Notes: generated by a model not told the origin, from the letters alone. A DNA stretch of 17,983 nucleotides from an uncultured Eggerthellaceae bacterium (GCA_934631995.1 CAKTYF010000033.1:1-17983); one strand, 5' to 3'. Counted from the stretch's first letter, positions 1 through 7,567 are shown. Numbers and translations: made by a program.

Positions 1-3
1 ATG

Positions 4-48
4 CTCCGTTTGCTCGGGCGGGCTAAAGCCCGCCGCTCCCAAACGGAG
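4..48. terminator. GC-rich stem-loop, possible terminator of an upstream gene
   Basis: CTCCGTTTG at 4-12 pairs exactly with CAAACGGAG at 40-48, and inside it GGCGGGCT at 17-24 pairs with AGCCCGCC at 27-34. A small internal bulge (CTCG against GCTC) separates the two helices. The hairpin is very stable but no clear T-run follows on the + strand, so it could equally be a dispersed palindrome or an mRNA 3'-end stabiliser. A minor second hairpin, TTGTT (49-53) with AACAA (59-63), follows directly. The gene it would terminate lies outside the window. Confidence 0.35.
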
Positions 49-118
49 TTGTTACACCAACAATCGGCACGCTACCAAGCATCTTGGATGTTAAAGCAAG
101 AAGGACTTTATTTAAGAG

Positions 119-262
119 GTGGCTGACGCCGAGGATTTGTTTGCCTTGCTGTCTGATGACATTGATGAAGGGAAAGCGGAGAAGATCTTCTCAAACGGCC
201 TGAGGACATCCTGGGTCAGTAAAATGAAACCAACATGCGAGAAATACAATAAGGGGAAATAA
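119..262 (+). CDS. Doubtful short ORF or gene remnant upstream of the DUF1351 gene
   Basis: An open frame of 47 codons runs from GTG 119 to TAA 260-262 and stops 3 bp before the ATG of the next gene, a spacing typical of phage operons. Its frame is closed by TAA at 113-115, and no start in it has a well-placed ribosome binding site: AAGAGG overlaps GTG 119, and GAGG lies only 2 nt from TTG 137. The product is acidic at the start (ADAEDLFALLSDDIDE) and basic at the end. I do not recognise it. It may be the 3' end of a gene whose start was lost, which would fit a decayed prophage context, or it may be non-coding. Confidence 0.2.
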   Translation: MADAEDLFALLSDDIDEGKAEKIFSNGLRTSWVSKMKPTCEKYNKGK

Positions 263-265
263 GGT

Positions 266-1594
266 ATGGATATAAACAACCTGTCGATTGCGGCAAGCCA
301 ACAGCCAGGTGTTGTTTCGTTTAGCAACTTTGAGGAAGTTAAGTCTCTTCTCCAAGGCGTCCATGATTACTATATCGCGGTTACCTACAATGACGGGGAT
401 TTGAAGCGCGCCAAAGATGATCTTAAAGTCCTGCGCAAGGCGAAAAAAGTTTTGACTGATGCGAAAAAATCTCTCAAAGAGGGCTATGCCAAGCCGTTTT
501 CCGAGGTCGAGGCGCAACTTGATGAGCTTATTGGGCTGATTAAAGAGCCAGAAGACCTTATCAACGGTTATATCAAGGCCAACGAGAAGGCAGCTAAGCA
601 AGCCGATATTGCAGAGTATGCAGCTGCGCAGGCTGCGGTGCTTGGCGATTATGCAGATAAGATTATTAACAGCCCAGCGTTTTTCAACAGCCGCTGGCTC
701 AATACGACATATGCGGCCAAGCAGTGGAGGGCGGACATCGACGGGATTATTGCTCGGGCTGCAGACGATATATCGGGAATTCTGGCCGCAGGCGGAGAGG
801 CAAAGCAGGCGCTTTTGGCCCGTTATTATGAGACGCTTACCATGGAGGGCGCGCAGGACTTCATCAACTCGCTCAACGGGGGCGTTGGGAACGGTGATAT
901 GGGGGACGCTTCCTGTCAGGACGATGGCCCCGTAGGCTACAAGGTGCTAAAGGTTTATGCCAGTGAGCGTCAGATGCTCAAGCTTTTGGGCGAAATGGAA
1001 CTTGCGGGGTATGAGTTCGAAGAGCTTGAAGACGGCATGCCAAAACCCATGGTTGAGCTTGAGAAGCCTGATTTCGACAGCTTCGTGTGCTTCGACATTG
1101 AAACAACGGGAACTTTTGGCATAAGTCGAGGTGATGCCGAGGCGGAGATCACCGAGATCGGTGCAGTGAAGGTTATCGATGGCATGCCTGTAGAGCGCTT
1201 CAGCATGCTTGCCAATCCCGGCAGGAAAATTGTTCCGCGAATCGCCCGTCTGACGCATATCACCGATGAGATGGTGGAAAATGAACCCAGCATCAACGAG
1301 GTCATAGCCGCTTTTGCTGATTTCTGCCGCGGGTATGTTCTTGTGGGCCACAACGTGAAAAGCTGCGATATCCCGCATATCTGTCGCGCGGCTAAGCGCG
1401 CCGGCGTGGTGATGGAAAACGAGTATTTCGATACTTACAAGTATGCTAAGCGTTTCAAGGACAAGCAGGGCTGGGACAACGTGAAGCTTGAGTATCTTTC
1501 GCAGAAGTTCGGACTTGAGCACAAGGATGCTCATCGTGCTTGGTGCGACGCCGAAGTCAACGTTGGCGTGTATCAGAAGTTGCAGCAGATGTAA
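266..1594 (+). CDS. DUF1351 phage protein fused to a DEDDh 3'-5' exonuclease
   Basis: This is a 442-residue two-part protein. Residues 1 to about 265 resemble the phage DUF1351 family: a short N-terminal beta part, a charged helical stretch rich in Lys/Glu (about 45-115), the NSRWLNTTY segment, ARYYETLTM, and a terminal ASERQMLKLLGEMELAGYEF module. Residues 272-442 form a DnaQ-like exonuclease with Exo I FDIETTG (Asp277, Glu279), Exo II GHNVKSCDI (Asp368) and Exo III DAHRAWCDA (His423, Asp428), so all DEDDh residues are present. It would trim DNA 3' ends; a phage replication or recombination role is inferred from DUF1351 proteins occurring in phage genomes. AAGGGG and AAGG precede the ATG. 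No other clear phage gene is visible, so this may be a prophage remnant or edge. Confidence 0.85.
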   Translation: MDINNLSIAASQQPGVVSFSNFEEVKSLLQGVHDYYIAVTYNDGDLKRAKDDLKVLRKAKKVLTDAKKSLKEGYAKPFSEVEAQLDELIGLIKEPEDLINGYIKANEKAAKQADIAEYAAAQAAVLGDYADKIINSPAFFNSRWLNTTYAAKQWRADIDGIIARAADDISGILAAGGEAKQALLARYYETLTMEGAQDFINSLNGGVGNGDMGDASCQDDGPVGYKVLKVYASERQMLKLLGEMELAGYEFEELEDGMPKPMVELEKPDFDSFVCFDIETTGTFGISRGDAEAEITEIGAVKVIDGMPVERFSMLANPGRKIVPRIARLTHITDEMVENEPSINEVIAAFADFCRGYVLVGHNVKSCDIPHICRAAKRAGVVMENEYFDTYKYAKRFKDKQGWDNVKLEYLSQKFGLEHKDAHRAWCDAEVNVGVYQKLQQM

Positions 1595-1676
1595 GGAACC
1601 TCATTTTTATCTCTTTTGCAATAAAATTGCTTCCAGTTAGGGAATGACCGCAGTTGAATCGGCGGTCGTGCATTCG

Positions 1677-1709
1677 AATCCGAGGTGTTTTTCGCGCCTC
1701 GGATTTTTT
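1677..1709 (+). terminator. Intrinsic terminator after the DUF1351-exonuclease gene
   Basis: AATCCGAGG (1677-1685) pairs perfectly with CCTCGGATT (1697-1705) around an 11-nt loop, and a T-run follows to 1709. A second small hairpin, GACCGC (1646-1651) with GCGGTC (1662-1667), lies just upstream. Together they form a double-hairpin 3' end about 80 bp beyond the stop codon. Confidence 0.75.
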
Positions 1710-1821
1710 GTCACGATGCGACGTGGCGGGTCTTTGGGTGCGTGTTTCGACCTTGCGGTGTGGTGGGGTTCTTGAGTGCATGCGATTGGGCCTAGCGGTG
1801 GCATGTTGTCGTTTTTTCCGA

Positions 1822-1996
1822 CCGAATGTGCAAAATATTCCTGTTCGGGGTAGGTGGAAAGAACGTTGAATCTTATTTGTCTGCCATCTACGATTTGCGA
1901 CCTGGGCTTTTGCCGATGCGCCCCAACTTAAGCGGTGCCGCCCGAGCCTCAGGCGACCTGTGAAGCACCCTGAACAGTAATATTTTGCACATTCGG
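1822..1996. repeat. MITE-like unit with 30-bp terminal inverted repeats
   Basis: The 30 bases at 1822-1851 and the reverse complement of 1967-1996 agree at 28 positions, and both share the 14-base core CCGAATGTGCAAAA. The outer ends, with CCGAATG facing outward, are identical. The 115-bp interior has no ORF but contains short palindromes such as GCGG-TG-CCGC and GCCT-C-AGGC. No clear target-site duplication is visible in the flanks. The architecture fits a miniature non-autonomous transposable element. It could also be a long regulatory stem-loop or a pair of inward-facing protein-binding sites. No transposase is present in the window. Confidence 0.5.
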
Positions 1997-2181
1997 CTCC
2001 AATTTCTGACAAGATGTCCCGCGTTGTGCCACCCCTTGCTTGCTTGCGCGATTTGTTGACAAAAGGTGGGGTAATTTGACATCAGCAGAGATGCGGACGC
2101 TGCGGTTCTGAAGTGTTATTTACGGCTGGGTAACACCTCTTGAAACAAGGCGGCGTGACTGGTAGGATGCCTTTCCGCTAT

Positions 2182-2256
2182 GAACAACTTGAGCAAAACA
2201 TATATTTTTTGGCCCCTGATTTACGGGGCTTTGCCTGTTGTTCCTCAAGTGTGTTC
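2182..2256. promoter_or_regulatory. Long-range hairpin, candidate structured leader RNA
   Basis: GAACAACTTGAG (2182-2193) pairs with CTCAAGTGTGTTC (2244-2256) with a single-base bulge. Inside it lies a terminator-like hairpin GCCCC (2212-2216) with GGGGC (2225-2229). A T-run precedes the inner hairpin on the + strand and would therefore be an A-run on the other. The structure sits about 310 bp upstream of the MFS exporter in an otherwise gene-free stretch. A leader or attenuator role is inference; a relic of an element end is equally possible. Confidence 0.3.
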
Positions 2257-2436
2257 TGAACAGCCTCTTTCCTCCTGTCGTATCTGATTCCGTTCGATGC
2301 CTTTGTTCGCGTGACGTGCGAAAGACCCGAGGGAAACCATCTCCCGGCTCGTCTTAGCCCGTTGCCTTCGCTGCTGATTTTCACTGGCTGCGCCGCCGTT
2401 GCATAGGCCAGGTCTGTCGCAGGTGCGCTGCTTGTC

Positions 2437-2484
2437 CGCAATTGGCGTGCGGCTGCTTTTCCGCTCGCCCGTAATTGGCGTGCG
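2437..2484. promoter_or_regulatory. Pair of 15-bp direct repeats, candidate operator of the MFS gene
   Basis: CGCAATTGGCGTGCG (2437-2451) and CGTAATTGGCGTGCG (2470-2484) differ at one base, lie 33 bp apart (about three helical turns) and end 80 bp before the MFS start codon. Phased identical sites just upstream of a drug exporter gene are what one expects of a repressor or activator binding region. The first copy also has CCGCA and TGCGG arms. No regulator gene is adjacent, so the binding protein is unknown. Confidence 0.35.
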
Positions 2485-2564
2485 CCCGATCCGCAAGCCA
2501 TCTTTCGGCTAAAACGAGCAAACAATCAAACAGATAAAAACTAAACCAGATACGAAGGAAAAAT

Positions 2565-4154
2565 ATGTCAGACCAACCTCTTGCTGCGCCTGCAAACGGG
2601 CGCGTTACCGGCGTTCAAATTCGCATTGTGGCCATTGTCGTTCTAGGCGCATTTCTTGCGCTGCTGAATCAGACGGTAATGTCTCCTGCGCTGCCGGTTA
2701 TTATGGCCGATTTCAGCATCGATGCTTCCACGGCTCAATGGATTATGTCCATCTATCCGCTGGTCAGCGGCATTATGGTGCCTGTTTCTGCTTATCTTAT
2801 TGACAAGTTCAGCACCCGTACGTTGTTCTTCGGCGCAACGCTGGTGTTCGCGCTGGGCACGCTGTTGTGCGCGGCGGCGCCCGGATTTACGTTCCTGATT
2901 GTCGGCCGCGTGCTGCAAGCGGCGGGCTCAGGCGTGCTCATGCCGCTGGTGGCCGTTGTTCCCATGCTGGTGTTTCCTGTGGAGAAGCGCGGAACGGCTA
3001 TGGGCCTGGCGGGCATCGTCATGTCGGCCGGTCCTGCGGTTGGACCCGTGGTGGGCGGCGCCGTAATCGATACGTATGGTTGGCGCGTGATGATCGGCTC
3101 CATTGTTCCTCTTGCGCTTGTCGTGCTGGTGTTGGGCGTGCTCATGCTTAAAAACGTGGGCGAGCTGAAGAATCCCAAGCTCGACTTGCTGTCGGTGGTT
3201 CTTTCCACGGTCGCGTTCGGCGGACTGCTGTACGGTTTCTCCAGCGCATCATCGTTGGGTTGGGGAAGCGCCATAGTGCTGGGTTCCATTGGCGCAGGTG
3301 TGATATGCCTGGTGTTGTTCGTGCTGCGTCAGCGCCGCATCGACGAGCCGTTACTCCAGTTGAGAACGCTCAAAACGCGCGAGTTCCGTGCCGCCGCCAT
3401 TATTGTTACGCTCATCAATGCTGCGTGCCTTGTCACCAACACGCTGCTGCCGCTTTTGTTGCAAACGGCGCTGGGCGCTTCTGCGTTTCAGACGGGCATG
3501 GCTATGCTTCCCGCTGCTGCAGTTGGCATTGTCGTCAGCCCCGTTTCCGGCGTAGTATTCGATAAGTTCGGGCCGCGCGCTATTTCGCTTTTCGGGTTGG
3601 CGCTGATGACGGCCGCGTTGTTCCTGCTTTCGCTTTCTACGGTTGCCACGCCTATCTTTGTGGTGTCGCTGTTCTGCATGCTGCAGGCCGCTGGACAGTC
3701 GTTGGCGAACATGCCGGTGAACACATGGGGTGTCAACGCGCTGAAAAAAGACATGATCGCCCACGGCAACGCTATTGCGAACACGGGCCGTCAAGTGGCG
3801 GGCGGTTTGTGCACGGCGCTGATCATCACGGTCATGACAAGTGTGACGGCGTCTGCCGGTGTTGACGCAAGCATCCAAGTTGCCACTGCGGTGGGTGCGG
3901 GCGTTGCGTACAAGGTGTGCGCGACAATCGGCCTGGTGTCCCTGGTTTTCGCCGTGTTCACCGTGCGCTCTCCCAAGAGTGCGGAAGTAAAAGAAGCAGA
4001 AATTTCCACTCGCGAGCGCGACAAGAAGACGCTGGTGCAGGGTTCCCCGATGATGGACGCCGAGGCGCTGCATGCCCCGGTTCTGTCGAAAGCTGCGATG
4101 GTCGCGCACGGCGCTCAGGTGGTGGAACCCGCCTTGCAGGCAGCGGAAGTGTAG
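2565..4154 (+). CDS. MFS drug exporter, DHA2 family (EmrB/QacA type, 14 TM)
   Basis: This 529-residue protein is almost entirely hydrophobic segments separated by short loops, the size and pattern expected of the 14-helix DHA2 drug:H+ antiporters. Residues 34-46 (LNQTVMSPALPVI) correspond to the DHA2 motif in helix 1. Residues 114-131 (GRVLQAAGSGVLMPLVAV) are the family's helix 4 region, and SAGPAVGPVVGG at 154-165 is antiporter motif C in helix 5. The usual D-R-x-G-R loop of motif A is degenerate here (AYLIDKFSTRTLFF). The last 60 residues form a charged cytoplasmic tail. GAAGGA lies 6 nt before the ATG. The gene is monocistronic, with candidate operator repeats upstream. The substrate cannot be told from sequence; export of antibiotics, bile acids or dyes is typical of the family. 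Confidence 0.88.
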   Translation: MSDQPLAAPANGRVTGVQIRIVAIVVLGAFLALLNQTVMSPALPVIMADFSIDASTAQWIMSIYPLVSGIMVPVSAYLIDKFSTRTLFFGATLVFALGTLLCAAAPGFTFLIVGRVLQAAGSGVLMPLVAVVPMLVFPVEKRGTAMGLAGIVMSAGPAVGPVVGGAVIDTYGWRVMIGSIVPLALVVLVLGVLMLKNVGELKNPKLDLLSVVLSTVAFGGLLYGFSSASSLGWGSAIVLGSIGAGVICLVLFVLRQRRIDEPLLQLRTLKTREFRAAAIIVTLINAACLVTNTLLPLLLQTALGASAFQTGMAMLPAAAVGIVVSPVSGVVFDKFGPRAISLFGLALMTAALFLLSLSTVATPIFVVSLFCMLQAAGQSLANMPVNTWGVNALKKDMIAHGNAIANTGRQVAGGLCTALIITVMTSVTASAGVDASIQVATAVGAGVAYKVCATIGLVSLVFAVFTVRSPKSAEVKEAEISTRERDKKTLVQGSPMMDAEALHAPVLSKAAMVAHGAQVVEPALQAAEV

Positions 4155-4167
4155 GTTTTGCAGAACG

Positions 4168-4235
4168 GCGGCGCTCGCGAGTCTTGTGTCTGCTGCAGCG
4201 GCGTTCGCTAGACCCTCAGTGTTTGCGAGCGCCGC
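4168..4235. repeat. Inverted repeat between convergent exporter genes
   Basis: GCGGCGCTCGC (4168-4178) and GCGAGCGCCGC (4225-4235) are exact 11-bp reverse complements separated by 46 bp. They lie in the 149-bp space between the convergent stop codons of the MFS and MATE genes. A cruciform or two-way mRNA 3'-end structure is plausible. There is no T-run, so a classical intrinsic terminator is not supported. Confidence 0.35.
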
Positions 4236-4303
4236 AAGTCAGCAGCTCAAGCTGGCAGCGCTGCGCTATGAAATGGCTCACTGCGTAACGCGGCGTTCGA
4301 AAA

Positions 4304-5710
4304 TCAGTTTGCTGCAGGTCGGGCAACAGGACTCATCTGCCGAGCCGCTTGAGCTGCCCGCGCAGGTCGGAAATAAAAGAGCGCGCAGGCAATAAGCAAG
4401 GCGGTTGCGCCCAGGCTTACGGGGTAGGTGGTCATAATGGTAATGAAAGTGGGGCTTGCAGGGAAAATGAATGCGACCCAAAAAGCCCTGATGCCGCATA
4501 CGCCTACCACCGTAAGCATCGAAGGTGGCAGCGAAATGCCGAATCCACGCAAGTACCCAGACATGTTCTCATACGCCATGCTAAACACGTACGCGGGGAA
4601 AATCATGCATATACGCACGTAGGCAATGCTTACGACGTTCGGGTCGTCGCTGAAAAACGAAAGCACGGATTGTCCCTGCCAAACCATGAGCGCAATCATC
4701 GCCAAAGCAACCACGCCATCTTCAATAAGACACGCTCTAAGCGTGTTTTTGCAGCGTTTCAGGTTTCCCGCGCCGCGATTTTGGCCCACGAATGTGGTAC
4801 ATGCTTGGCTAAACGAATTGAGCAGGCTGTAGCACACGAATTCCAAGGTGAGCGCAGCGGAAGAAGCCGCCACGACTTCCGCACCAAGGCTGTCAATACA
4901 AGCCTGGATAAGGATGTTTGCCACAGCAAATACTCCGCCCTGGATGGCCGCAGGAAGTCCGATTCGCACAATGGTTCCTGCTGCTGCGCGATCGATTCGC
5001 AAGCGTGCGGGGATGATGCGAATGACCTCTTCGGTCGAGAGCAGGCGAACAAAGAGAAACGCTGCGCTTGCTATGTAGCATAGCGCCATGGACAGAGCTA
5101 CGCCACTGGCACCCCAGCCAAGGCCTACTACGAATATTGCGCTGAGCAGCACGTTCAGGACAGCCGACAGTGCCAACGCGATAAGCGGCATGCGTGTGAT
5201 TCCTATGCTGCGAAATATTGCCGCCTCGAAATCATACAGCAGGATGGCGGGTGCGCCCAGTAGGTACACACGCAGAAACAGTAGCGTTTCGTCAAATGCT
5301 TCCGCTGGTACGTCCAAGCATTGCAGCAAGGGGCTGGAAGCAAGCTCCATTCCCAGCACCACTGCTACGCCGATAAGCGAAAGTGCCACCGCGGTGTGCG
5401 TGCAGCGGCTGGCTTGTTTTTCGTCTCCCGACCCAACAGCGTATGCAATAGCGACGTTTGCACCAAGCGATAGGCCGATGAACAGCTGAATAATCAGGTT
5501 TGTCAGCGGAAGGTTTGCGCCAACCGCCGCCATGCCAATGGTGCCTCCCTCAGGGGAAAAATGACCAATCATTAAGGTGCCAATAAGATTCGAGAGCTGT
5601 TCAAGGATGCTCGTGGCGGCAACGGGCAGCGCAAACAGCGGCACGCTTTTCCACAGCGATCCTTGTAGAATATCAAGTTGATTTCGGTTCTTTGTCATTG
5701 AGGTGTGCAA
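4304..5710 (-). CDS. MATE family multidrug efflux protein
   Basis: A polytopic membrane protein of 468 residues with about 12 hydrophobic segments, the usual size of MATE Na+ or H+/drug antiporters. Family hallmarks are the N-terminal helix 1 region PLFALPVAATSILEQLSNLI, the MIGHFSPEGG loop, FIGLSLGANVAIAYAVGSGDEKQA in helix 3, the mid-protein repeat start VRIGLPAAIQGGVFAVANIL, and FSQACTTFVGQNRGAGN after helix 8. The gene begins 33 bp after the aldo/keto reductase stop and is probably cotranscribed with it. The frame opens at TTG 5710, but GGAAG is only 3 nt from it. ATG 5698 is an alternative start with poor spacing (15 nt), so the N-terminus is uncertain by four residues. The substrate is unknown. 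Confidence 0.88.
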   Translation of the reverse strand: MHTSMTKNRNQLDILQGSLWKSVPLFALPVAATSILEQLSNLIGTLMIGHFSPEGGTIGMAAVGANLPLTNLIIQLFIGLSLGANVAIAYAVGSGDEKQASRCTHTAVALSLIGVAVVLGMELASSPLLQCLDVPAEAFDETLLFLRVYLLGAPAILLYDFEAAIFRSIGITRMPLIALALSAVLNVLLSAIFVVGLGWGASGVALSMALCYIASAAFLFVRLLSTEEVIRIIPARLRIDRAAAGTIVRIGLPAAIQGGVFAVANILIQACIDSLGAEVVAASSAALTLEFVCYSLLNSFSQACTTFVGQNRGAGNLKRCKNTLRACLIEDGVVALAMIALMVWQGQSVLSFFSDDPNVVSIAYVRICMIFPAYVFSMAYENMSGYLRGFGISLPPSMLTVVGVCGIRAFWVAFIFPASPTFITIMTTYPVSLGATALLIACALFYFRPARAAQAARQMSPVARPAAN

Positions 5711-5743
5711 CTTCTTCCAAGTTGTTTTTTGGTGCAGTCGTTC

Positions 5744-6592
5744 TTATTTTTGACCTTCAACATCGGGGTGCCAGGTAGCGTAGAAGGCGATTTTGTCGGG
5801 CGTGCGCTCGTAGAAAGGCTTGTTGCGGTCGAGCGTTGCTATTGCCTCCATGTCCTCGTCACTTAACGCGAAATCGAAGATATTGATGTTGTCTGCAATG
5901 TGCGCCGGCGTTTTCGATCCAGGAATCACAATGTTTCCTTGTTGGACGTGCCAACGCATAATGATTTGAGCTGCGGTTTTGCCATATTTTTCGGCAAGCG
6001 AAGTAATAACGGGTTCATCAAGAATCGCCTTGTTGTCGCGTCCTCCCAGCGGGTACCATGCCTGCAGGGCAATATTGTGCTTTGCCAAAAGCTCCTTGAG
6101 TTTCGTTTGTGGGAAGTAGGGATGACATTCAACCTGAATCAAAGCTGGCGTGACCTCGCAGTTCGCAAGGAGGCTTTCGATTTCGGATTGATCGAAGTTC
6201 GAAATGCCAATGGAACGCAGCTTGCCTGCTTTGTAAGCGGCCTCAAGCTTTTGATAGCCAGCAAGGTAATCGCCCGCAGGTTGATGCAGAATCATGAGGT
6301 CGATGTAGTCAGTACCCAGGCGCTCAAGCGTTTCATCTACCGCGGTGTCCGACTCGTAGAAGCAAGGCCAAAGCTTCGTTTCCAGGAAGATTTCTTCACG
6401 TGCACGACCCGAATCGCGCATGCCACGCCCCACGGCGCGCTCGTTGACGTATGCGTTTGCGGTGTCGACGAGTTCGTAACCGTTTTCCAGAGCGTAGGTA
6501 ACGGCGGCTTGAGCATCGTCGGGTGCGAGTAGATAAGTTCCCAGGCCAGCTTGCGGAATTTTCACACCGTTGTTGAATGTGATGTATTGCAT
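5744..6592 (-). CDS. Aldo/keto reductase (NADPH-dependent carbonyl reductase)
   Basis: 282 residues, a normal length for a soluble (beta/alpha)8 aldo/keto reductase. The catalytic tetrad is complete: Asp43 and Tyr48 in VDTANAY, Lys73 in ETKLWP, and His103 in ILHQP. GISNFDQSE and the NADPH phosphate-binding segment VIPGSKTPAHIADN are also in place. The overall pattern resembles the 2,5-diketo-D-gluconate reductase/YvgN-type branch. ATG 6590-6592 is chosen because AAAGGA lies 7 nt upstream and the protein then starts with the standard MQYITFNNGVKIPQAGLG. The frame stays open to 6709, but that extension is untypical. It is followed by the MATE gene and faces a divergent LysR gene, which probably controls it. 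The physiological substrate cannot be named. Confidence 0.9.
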   Translation of the reverse strand: MQYITFNNGVKIPQAGLGTYLLAPDDAQAAVTYALENGYELVDTANAYVNERAVGRGMRDSGRAREEIFLETKLWPCFYESDTAVDETLERLGTDYIDLMILHQPAGDYLAGYQKLEAAYKAGKLRSIGISNFDQSEIESLLANCEVTPALIQVECHPYFPQTKLKELLAKHNIALQAWYPLGGRDNKAILDEPVITSLAEKYGKTAAQIIMRWHVQQGNIVIPGSKTPAHIADNINIFDFALSDEDMEAIATLDRNKPFYERTPDKIAFYATWHPDVEGQK

Positions 6593-6718
6593 AAAATATC
6601 CTTTCTGTTCATGTAAAGTATGTGATTCAAACAAGTCAAAATATAAGTCTGATAAGCTGGTATTTAGCGTAGATAACTTGTAATCTGCTTTGCAATAATT
6701 GAAAGGCATGTGGTTGCA
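6593..6718. promoter_or_regulatory. Divergent promoter region of the reductase-MATE operon and lysR-type gene
   Basis: This 126-bp AT-rich spacer separates divergent genes. On the minus strand a TTGACT (complement of 6634-6639) stands 17 bp from a weak TTACAT (complement of 6611-6616), a candidate promoter for the reductase. ACAAGT (6631-6636) and ACTTGT (6676-6681) are inverted half-sites 39 bp apart. LysR proteins usually bind such divergent spacers, so these are plausible contacts, but the spacing is wide and the assignment is tentative. Confidence 0.35.
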
Positions 6719-7567
6719 ATGAACATTACGGAGCTCAAACAGCTGGTGGCCGTGGGCGAACTAGGCTCGTTTTCGGAAGTTGCCCGCAGGTTCTACGTTT
6801 CCACGCCCACCATCACGCGCGCCATGAAGCGCGCCGAGAAATGTTACGGCGTTGAGCTATTCATGCACGGCAAGAACAAGGTGGAGCTCACCGAGGCGGG
6901 GCGCTTGGCGATTGCGGGTGCGCAGCGAATCTTACGCGAGTTTGATGCTTCCGTGGCCGAGGTGCGTGCCTATGATCGCAGTTTGCGAACGATTGATATT
7001 GTTTCCTGTGCGCCGGCGCCGCTTTGGGTGTTGGGGCCGCGCGCTTCTCAGCAATACCCTGGCATGATGCTTGCTATGCGCGTTGAAAATCTTGATAGAA
7101 CGCGCCAGGCGTTGATGGAGGGCGGATGCGACGTGGCGGTTTTGCCGTATCGTCCGAATGGGGAAGAGGTGATTTGCGCACATCTTATGGATGAGCATCT
7201 GTTTATGTGCGTTCCGCGCGATCATGCCTTGGCCGAACGCGCGCAAGTAACGTTTGATGATATGAATGGATTCAATTTCTTGCTTGGTTCTGACCTGGGA
7301 TTTTGGAATGACATTGTGCGCAAGGGACTTCCTGCATCACGGTTTTTAGTGCAAGACGATGAATTCGCGCTTTCCGAGCTTATACGCACATCCACGCTGC
7401 CGTGCTTTGCAACCGATGTGAGCATTAATCGGCGTTATCGCGATTTGGGTGACAATCGCGTTAGCATTCCCATAACGGATCCCGAGGTCAACGTGTCGTT
7501 TTGGCTTGTCGCACGAAAACAGGCCGCTGGTAAAATCGGCCGCCTTTTCGGAGGATGTTCTCGATAG
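6719..7567 (+). CDS. LysR family transcriptional regulator
   Basis: 282 residues. Residues 1-60 form the LysR winged HTH: MNITELKQLVAVGELGSFSE, then VARRFYVSTPTITRAMKRAE (recognition helix), then GVELF and VELTEAG. From about residue 92 (IDIVSCAPAPLWVLG) a periplasmic-binding-like effector domain follows, with DVAVLPYRP, ICAHLMDEHLFMCVPRDHALA and a C-terminal beta lobe. ATG 6719 is preferred because it gives the canonical LysR N-terminus; GTG 6710 is in frame but only 3 nt after AAGG. It lies head to head with the reductase-MATE operon, the classical position for its regulator. The last residues (LFGGCSR) are short and unlike a normal LysR end, and another frame continues to 7712, so a late frameshift is possible. 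Confidence 0.87.
   Translation: MNITELKQLVAVGELGSFSEVARRFYVSTPTITRAMKRAEKCYGVELFMHGKNKVELTEAGRLAIAGAQRILREFDASVAEVRAYDRSLRTIDIVSCAPAPLWVLGPRASQQYPGMMLAMRVENLDRTRQALMEGGCDVAVLPYRPNGEEVICAHLMDEHLFMCVPRDHALAERAQVTFDDMNGFNFLLGSDLGFWNDIVRKGLPASRFLVQDDEFALSELIRTSTLPCFATDVSINRRYRDLGDNRVSIPITDPEVNVSFWLVARKQAAGKIGRLFGGCSR

Larger units (their letters stand above)
1710..2564. other. Gene-free accessory interval of about 850 bp
   Basis: No open frame here has a convincing start, ribosome binding site or recognisable product; the ORFs on both strands are low-complexity, Arg/Ser-rich translations. What is visible is a 175-bp unit with terminal inverted repeats (1822-1996), a long-range hairpin region (2182-2256), a 15-bp direct repeat pair (2437-2484), and an isolated TTGACA at 2056-2061 without a good -10 partner. 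The interval probably carries the promoter and leader of the MFS gene at its right end, plus the remains of one or more insertions. Confidence 0.6.

Noticed and set aside
1641..1700. tRNA-like T-arm (TTCGAATCC) after the exonuclease gene, as in a phage attachment site
   Set aside because: No acceptor, D or anticodon stems can be drawn and the T-stem bases do not pair; the bases are better explained by the terminator stem.
1557..2012. 151-codon minus-strand open frame spanning the inverted-repeat unit
   Set aside because: It crosses the terminator and both inverted repeats and is Arg/His/Ser-rich; it shows no protein-like pattern.
2056..2083. TTGACA as a -35 box
   Set aside because: No acceptable -10 hexamer lies 16-18 bp downstream and no gene follows closely.
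4349..5083. 244-codon plus-strand open frame
   Set aside because: It is antisense to the MATE gene; composition is His/Arg/Asn-rich with no family signature and no ribosome binding site.
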